Shown here piece by piece: positions 8,601 through 10,810 of a stretch of DNA of 10,810 nt. A program made the position numbers and the translations under genes. Numbering within the stretch: the stretch's first letter is position 1; every line of letters begins with the position of its first letter. The DNA lies in assembly GCA_013365325.1 (NCBI GenBank), contig JABVXV010000753.1:1-10810 (forward strand), in the 5' to 3' direction. The DNA comes from Dipetalonema caudispina. Taxonomy: Eukaryota > Nematoda > Chromadorea > Rhabditida > Onchocercidae. The notes under the pieces were generated by a model. The model was not told the DNA's origin and made no database searches. It saw only the letters and a program-made list of their open reading frames with translations.

Positions 8601-10659
8601 GATTTATGTCATGTTAGACACCTAGTAATTTTAATTAATTTTTTATTTTAATCTAAAAAATTGCTACTAAAGGCTATGTATTTCAAATCCAATTGATTAT
8701 TGCCAATTATTTGCAAGGAATTGACAATTTTTTTTTTTTTTTAAATATTTTACAAACATCATATAGATTATATTACAAAAAAAAAACTTCGAATTATTTA
8801 TAAAATTGTGCATAATTTAATAAATTAAATTTGATTTTGACAAATAGAAAAAAAAGGAAGTTAATTTTTTTTCCGACATTCTAGGTGATCATCCGACAAC
8901 TGCAGTTGCAGTAGCTCGGAAAATTGGACTTATTGGTATTGGTGATGAAATGGTATAGTTTTATTTGAAAGTAATTTTAATAAATTAACCTTTCCCCTTT
9001 TTTTTTTTTCTATAATACTGCTAGTAGTTTTAAAATTGATAGCAATAAGTAAACTGAACTGTTGGGCAATTAATTATTCTATAGAAAGTGATGTTAATAT
9101 TCTAATAAATAAATAAATATTGTTGAAAAAAAAAAAGGAAATTGAAATTACTGTTAAATTTGCAATATTTTAATCCAAATAATATAGTTCAAATCGTTTC
9201 TTTCAAAATGTATGTAATATTGCCAAAAATAAAAAAAAAAATAGAATTTGTGGTTGAATTTTGAAATCATTAAATCGACATATATAATTTAAAAATAAAT
9301 GTTTATATTGCTAATATTGATTTCACTCATTACTAATAATTTCTATTTATATTCTTACTAATTGCCTAATTATATTCTAATTTTAAATTCTTGTTCACTT
9401 TTTAGCACTATTTAACATTTAGCTCTTTTTTTTTTCATTTTTTTTTTCGTTCCGTAATTGTAAATGACAAGAAAAAATGATGATGATAATATTGAAATTT
9501 GTGAATGTTAATTAATTGGCAATAATTAAATTATAGGTTAAACCAAGTGGTCGTGATCATTTAAAATTAAGTGTAATTGGTGCTAATCAAATAAATTGGG
9601 GTGTTGCAATAGGCGATGATTTGGATCGTATGGATGAATATGGTTGGAATGAATTACTCAAAAAGAAATATATTGTTTTTGCAAGGTAAAAAATTTTCAA
9701 CAAAAATGAAAAATGATGGATAACTGAACAAAGAGGAAAATAAGAAAATTACAATAATTTTTCGTCTTTTTTTTTCATTTTTATTTTAATGAATAATTTA
9801 AATTATTAAAATTGGCAAAAATTTAGGATAAATCCGCATCAAAAATTTCGAATTATTGAAGAATGTCAAAAACGTGGTGAAATAGTAGCTGTTACCGGTC
9901 AAGGTGTTAGTGATACACAAGCTCTTGCACGAGCTAATATCGGTATCGCTATGGGTATTACAGGTTAATAAAATTTCCATGCTTTCTAGGAAGAAATACA
10001 AAATCACTTCAATTCTTTTATTAGCTAATTAACTAAGCAATATTGTCCTGAAGAAAACAAAATGTTTCGTTTGTGTGGTTAGTTGTTAACTAATTGAATT
10101 AAAATAATGAAATAATTTAATATACTTAACTATGTAACTATTTAGTCTATAATAACGTCATAAAAAAAAAAGACTACGAAGAAAAAAAATGAAATTTGTA
10201 TTTTTTAAATTCTAATACTTCTCAAATTTTATCATATTTAAAATTTTCAAAAGTATTATTTATTTCTTAACAATGATGAATGCATTATTGAGAAACGGCA
10301 TAATGAAGAGATAAAAAAGTGATAAATAATGCGATAAACTGTTAAGATTTAACAATGTAAAATTGATAAGCATATTAAAGTAATAAATCGTAAGTAATCG
10401 TTTGATATTTGATAGGTATTTACTTATTAGAAAAGGAAATTATTTTGTTTTAGGTAGTGATATGGCAAAGCAAGCAGCGGATATTATTTTGACGGATGAT
10501 AATTTTGCTTCAATTGTCAAAGGCATTGAAGAAGGACGCCTATTATTTGACAATTTGCGCCTTTCAATTGCTTATACGTTAGCTCATCTTTGGCCAGAAA
10601 TATTCCCAGTTGTCTTACAATTCACGCTTGGCTTACCATTAGGCTTATCAGCTTTACAG
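122..10659 (+). CDS. Divergent Na+/K+-ATPase-like P2C ATPase alpha subunit, 17 exons, 3' end off window
   Basis: Seen: 17 exons join with consistent phases into 894 codons without a stop. In order they encode an N-terminal tail, M1-M2 (about residues 85-145), the A domain, M3-M4 (about 295-345), the P domain with DKTGTLT (Asp 385), the N domain with MPFNS and KGAPE (Lys 602), DPPR, TGDHP (707), the hinge (805) and M5 (about 862-880). Known: P2C pumps exchange Na+ or H+ for K+ across the plasma membrane, usually with a beta subunit. Odd: offsets from mammalian Na+/K+-ATPase numbering are steady (+16 before the N domain, about +95 after it), yet catalytic and cation-site residues are replaced ([14 protein letters not shown], His-Leu in M5). 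Normal transport is therefore doubtful. M6-M10, about 220 residues, should follow. It resembles the nematode CATP-type divergent alpha subunits, but I cannot name the ortholog. Confidence 0.92.
343..975 (+). other. Intron 1
   Basis: AT-rich intron of 633 bases from GTCAGA to TTTTAAG. The first 127 bases remain open as a readthrough of exon 1, but the frame loses homology at once. I see no gene or structured element. Confidence 0.8.
976..1085 (+). CDS. Exon 2: N-terminus to M1
   Basis: The acceptor is TTTTAAG|T and the donor is CTTG|GTAAGT (phase 1). It encodes [16 protein letters not shown], then [14 protein letters not shown], the start of M1. The alignment to 'ARDGPNAL...WIKFCRQLFGGF' is ungapped, which supports the unusual AAG acceptor. 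Confidence 0.88.
1086..2321 (+). other. Intron 2, the longest
   Basis: An intron of 1236 bases that splits M1. It contains a 20-base T run near 1111-1130 and a 29-base T run at 1316-1344. The rest is AT-rich with short AAT clusters near 2015-2075. I see no exon-like segment or RNA gene on either strand. Confidence 0.85.
2322..2470 (+). CDS. Exon 3: end of M1, M1-M2 loop, M2
   Basis: The acceptor is ATTTCAG|GT and the donor is CTTCAA|GTGAGT (phase 0). It encodes the end of M1 ([13 protein letters not shown]), the short outer loop [10 protein letters not shown], and M2 ending in [12 protein letters not shown]. The FYQE motif matches YYQE at the start of the A domain. At the loop positions known from ouabain binding, Gln111 of the mammalian pump aligns with His, while the Asn before LY is kept. 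Confidence 0.92.
2471..2760 (+). other. Intron 3
   Basis: AT-rich intron of 290 bases, GTGAGT to ATTATAG. Nothing else is recognised in it. Confidence 0.85.
2761..2950 (+). CDS. Exon 4: A domain, first part
   Basis: The acceptor is ATTATAG|GT and the donor is ACAG|GTTTAC (phase 1). It encodes a typical A-domain core: [29 protein letters not shown] and ETSAVT. The last codon, Gly of the TGE-type motif, is split by the intron. Reading through the donor would give TGLPD and soon a stop, so the splice is required. Confidence 0.93.
2951..3410 (+). other. Intron 4, with GATC-rich segment and hairpin
   Basis: This intron splits the Gly of the A-domain motif. It holds a GATC-rich stretch with small inverted repeats (about 3091-3207) and a strong hairpin (3306-3356) about 55 bases before the acceptor. 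It is less uniformly AT-rich than the other introns. Confidence 0.85.
3306..3356. repeat. Long inverted repeat (hairpin)
   Basis: Arms 3311-3327 and 3335-3351 pair over 17 positions with a single G-U and a 7-base loop. After one mismatch, four more pairs extend the stem to 3306 and 3356. This could be the remains of a small foldback element or a structured intron RNA. Confidence 0.8.
3411..3553 (+). CDS. Exon 5: A domain, TGD-type motif and second part
   Basis: The acceptor is TTTCTAG|GT and the donor is TACG|GTAATT (phase 0). After the split Gly it reads [13 protein letters not shown], then [20 protein letters not shown] and IVVRTGKYT. This matches 'ETRNIAFF...GIVVYTGDRT'. The catalytic Glu of TGES is Asp here, and the following loop is about two residues longer than in Na+/K+-ATPase. 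Confidence 0.92.
3644..3792 (+). CDS. Exon 6: A-domain end and M3 (3' boundary uncertain)
   Basis: The acceptor TATTTTAG|G is clear. It encodes [11 protein letters not shown], then [16 protein letters not shown] (M3), as in 'EIEHFIHIITGV'. Exon 7 needs phase 2. The better-looking donors GTAGTA (3777) and GTATCA (3780) give phase 1 and a quick stop. Phase-2 donors are GTTCGC at 3793, used here (M3-M4 stretch three residues longer than usual), or GTTCGG at 3772 (four shorter). Both are weak sites. Confidence 0.72.
3793..4118 (+). other. Intron 6
   Basis: An intron of 326 bases if the 3793 donor is used. It ends in a long T tract and TTTAG. I searched for a missed short exon of the M3-M4 loop and found no convincing one. 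Confidence 0.65.
4119..4381 (+). CDS. Exon 7: M4 and phosphorylation site
   Basis: The acceptor is a long T tract ending TTTAG|C, and the donor is CCAA|GTTTGT (phase 1). It encodes M4, [16 protein letters not shown], then [14 protein letters not shown] and [17 protein letters not shown]. The phosphorylated Asp is present (4309-4311). The M4 unwound motif PEGL is PQGL (4180-4191), so Gln replaces the cation-binding Glu (Glu327 of Na+/K+-ATPase). Confidence 0.95.
4382..4851 (+). other. Intron 7
   Basis: AT-rich intron from GTTTGT to TATTTTAG with an 18-base A run at 4397-4414. Open frames in it are low-complexity on both strands. No other feature is seen. Confidence 0.8.
4852..5068 (+). CDS. 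Exon 8: N domain, CNRA and start of insertion
   Basis: The acceptor TATTTTAG|GT joins in phase 1. It encodes [25 protein letters not shown] (family 'LCNRAVF'), then a charged stretch [14 protein letters not shown] and GQVSKRF that has no counterpart in standard alpha subunits. The donor GTTAGT at 5069 gives the phase 2 that exon 9 needs. GTTTCA at 5016 is another possible donor, but it puts exon 9 in a frame that soon stops. Confidence 0.78.
5069..5776 (+). other. Intron 8
   Basis: An intron of 708 bases dominated by the imperfect TTA array near 5412-5704. The bases before the array are plain AT-rich sequence. Long open frames here are homopolymer-like readings of the repeat and are not genes. 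Confidence 0.7.
5412..5704. repeat. Imperfect (TTA)n microsatellite
   Basis: Two near-pure blocks, about 5457-5514 and 5540-5605, are separated and flanked by variants such as ATC, GCT, GTT and ACT. The interruptions suggest an old, decaying array. It gives long meaningless frames in all readings. Confidence 0.95.
5777..5885 (+). CDS. Exon 9: N-domain insertion
   Basis: The acceptor is ATATTTTAG|A and the donor is GTTCAG|GTATCA (phase 0). In the chosen frame it reads [15 protein letters not shown], then [20 protein letters not shown]. The composition is clearly richer in G and C than its surroundings. I recognise no motif. With the end of exon 8 it makes up most of the extra residues between CNRA and the GDAS-like loop. 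Its length is not a multiple of three, so skipping it would shift the frame. Confidence 0.65.
5886..6651 (+). other. Intron 9
   Basis: An intron of 766 bases, GTATCA to AATGTCAG. It contains an 8-base inverted repeat (6161-6168 with 6183-6190) and a T/C tract at 6602-6624 that would usually sit right before an acceptor. No exon was recognised inside. Confidence 0.7.
6652..6762 (+). CDS. Exon 10: N domain, GSPSD loop
   Basis: The donor TACATT|GTAAGT is strong (phase 0). It encodes [18 protein letters not shown], then [17 protein letters not shown], which matches '[22 protein letters not shown]'. The acceptor AATGTCAG ending at 6651 gives the phase 0 required by exon 9. TTTCAAAG ending at 6628 lies closer to the T tract but needs phase 1. 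Confidence 0.82.
6763..7166 (+). other. Intron 10, with hairpin
   Basis: An intron of 404 bases from GTAAGT to TTGTAG. It contains a perfect inverted repeat (6932-6971). The remainder is AT-rich, with long T runs before the acceptor. Confidence 0.9.
6932..6971. repeat. Perfect 14-bp inverted repeat
   Basis: Arms 6932-6945 and 6958-6971 are exact reverse complements around a 12-base loop. In AT-rich DNA some hairpins arise by chance, but 14 perfect pairs is notable. Confidence 0.75.
7167..7403 (+). CDS. Exon 11: N domain, ATP-binding region
   Basis: The acceptor is TTTTGTAG|A. It encodes [20 protein letters not shown], then [14 protein letters not shown] and [17 protein letters not shown] carries the Phe that stacks on adenine (Phe475 in Na+/K+-ATPase), and KGAPE (7308-7322) has the nucleotide-binding Lys. 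The Lys480 position is Arg. About 14 extra residues, rich in E, K, N and S, sit between them. The donor CAG|GTGAAC at 7404 keeps frame with exon 12. The stronger GTAAGT at 7418 does not. Confidence 0.93.
7404..7842 (+). other. Intron 11
   Basis: The intron begins GTGAAC and contains an almost ideal decoy donor (GTAAGT at 7418) and A runs near 7447 and 7538. It ends AATTTTAG. No gene is seen. Confidence 0.85.
7843..8000 (+). CDS. Exon 12: end of N domain to DPPR hinge
   Basis: The acceptor is ATTTTAG|GC and the donor is CACG|GTGAGT (phase 2). It encodes [20 protein letters not shown], then [14 protein letters not shown], matching 'GERVLGF' and 'VGLISMIDPPR'. The Arg near ATP (Arg544) and the DPPR hinge are kept; the last Arg codon is split. 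Confidence 0.94.
8001..8185 (+). other. Intron 12
   Basis: An intron of 185 bases that splits the Arg of DPPR. It carries a 26-base T run at 8018-8043 and ends in the unusual acceptor TTTTTTAAG. Confidence 0.85.
8186..8250 (+). CDS. Exon 13: P domain, AGIKV motif
   Basis: The acceptor is TTTTTTAAG|A and the donor is CACAG|GTATAA (phase 1). This 65-base exon encodes [21 protein letters not shown] and aligns without a gap to '[21 protein letters not shown]'. That alignment supports the second AAG acceptor of the gene. The Gly of TGDHP is split at its end. Confidence 0.92.
8251..8884 (+). other. Intron 13
   Basis: An intron of 634 bases that splits the Gly of TGDHP. It has a T run near 8265-8283 and a somewhat more complex stretch at about 8330-8470. 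No coding homology was seen there. Confidence 0.85.
8885..8952 (+). CDS. Exon 14: P domain, TGDHP motif
   Basis: The acceptor is ATTCTAG|GT and the donor is GAAATG|GTATAG (phase 0). It encodes [20 protein letters not shown], matching 'GDHPITAKAIAKGVGIIS'. The TGD Asp is conserved. Confidence 0.93.
8953..9536 (+). other. Intron 14
   Basis: An intron of 584 bases, GTATAG to ATTATAG, AT-rich with several short T and A runs. Nothing else is recognised. Confidence 0.85.
9537..9685 (+). CDS. Exon 15: P domain, GDDL to VFAR
   Basis: The acceptor is ATTATAG|GT and the donor is GCAAG|GTAAAA (phase 2). It encodes [20 protein letters not shown], then [10 protein letters not shown] and KKKYIVFAR. It matches 'CVVHGSDLKDM...EIVFAR', including the variable link after TGDHP. 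Confidence 0.92.
9827..9963 (+). CDS. Exon 16: P domain, altered TGDGVND hinge
   Basis: The acceptor is ATTTAG|GA and the donor is TACAG|GTTAAT (phase 1). It encodes [20 protein letters not shown], then [20 protein letters not shown] and AMGIT. The Lys of 'PQQKL' (Lys691) is kept. The Mg2+-binding signature TGDGVNDSPAL reads [11 protein letters not shown] (9894-9926). The first Asp is Gln, Asn is Ser and Pro is Gln; the second Asp remains. Confidence 0.95.
9964..10453 (+). other. Intron 16
   Basis: An intron of 490 bases, GTTAAT to TTTTAG, AT-rich. Only short chance inverted repeats are visible. Confidence 0.85.
10454..10659 (+). CDS. Exon 17: end of P domain, M5, start of M6
   Basis: The acceptor is GTTTTAG|GT and the probable donor is TACAG|GTTATG (phase 0). 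It encodes [20 protein letters not shown], then [20 protein letters not shown] and [14 protein letters not shown] (M5), and LPLGLSALQ at the start of M6. These match '[20 protein letters not shown]' and 'SIAYTLTSNIPEITP'. In M5 the Ser-Asn cation ligands are His-Leu, while Glu is kept. Reading past the donor enters a low-complexity repeat. Confidence 0.94.
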
Positions 10660-10691
10660 GTTATGACATTAATATTATTGCTGTTACATTT

Positions 10692-10810
<119 letters not shown>

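Noticed and set aside
9798..10007. Minus-strand frame of 69 codons
   Set aside because: Shadow of exon 16, which is securely coding on the plus strand.
122..10659. Simple pseudogene explanation
   Set aside because: No in-frame stop or clear frame break occurs over 17 exons and most motifs are intact; it cannot be fully excluded because the exon 6 donor is weak and the 3' end is missing.

Overview
The window looks like nuclear DNA of an invertebrate, most probably a nematode and perhaps a filarial (clade III) species. This is inferred from very AT-rich non-coding DNA, AAT/ATT microsatellites, many short exons with T-rich splice acceptors, and the protein family. No bacterial gene organisation, RNA gene or CRISPR array was found.

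One plus-strand gene fills the window. I reconstruct 17 coding exons between 122 and 10659 (2682 nt, 894 codons). The intron phases agree at every junction, but three boundaries rest partly on phase: the ends of exons 6 and 8 and the start of exon 10. The product is a P-type ATPase alpha subunit of the Na+/K+- and H+/K+-ATPase branch (P2C). It aligns from the cytoplasmic N-terminus through M1-M2, the A domain, M3-M4, the P domain with its phosphorylation motif, the N domain, the hinge and M5 into the start of M6. M6-M10 and the stop codon lie beyond the right edge. The true start may also lie beyond the left edge.

Layout: 122-1085 N-terminus and M1; 2322-2470 M1 end and M2; 2761-3553 A domain; 3644-4381 M3, M4 and DKTGTLT; 4852-7403 N domain with an insertion of about 66 residues; 7843-8952 end of the N domain and the TGDHP region; 9537-9963 P domain and hinge; 10454-10659 M5 and the start of M6. 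Introns hold poly-T/A runs, two good hairpins and an imperfect (TTA)n array. AAT-type repeats end the window on both sides, which suggests assembly breaks.

The notable point is that the pump is intact as an open reading frame but altered at its functional core. The phosphorylated Asp (DKTGTLT), KGAPE, DPPR, TGDHP and the P-domain Lys are kept. However, TGDGVND reads [10 protein letters not shown] of the A domain reads TGD, PEGL of M4 reads PQGL, and Ser-Asn of the M5 cation site reads His-Leu. This suggests a conserved 'pseudopump', or a pump with very unusual chemistry, rather than a standard Na+/K+-ATPase.
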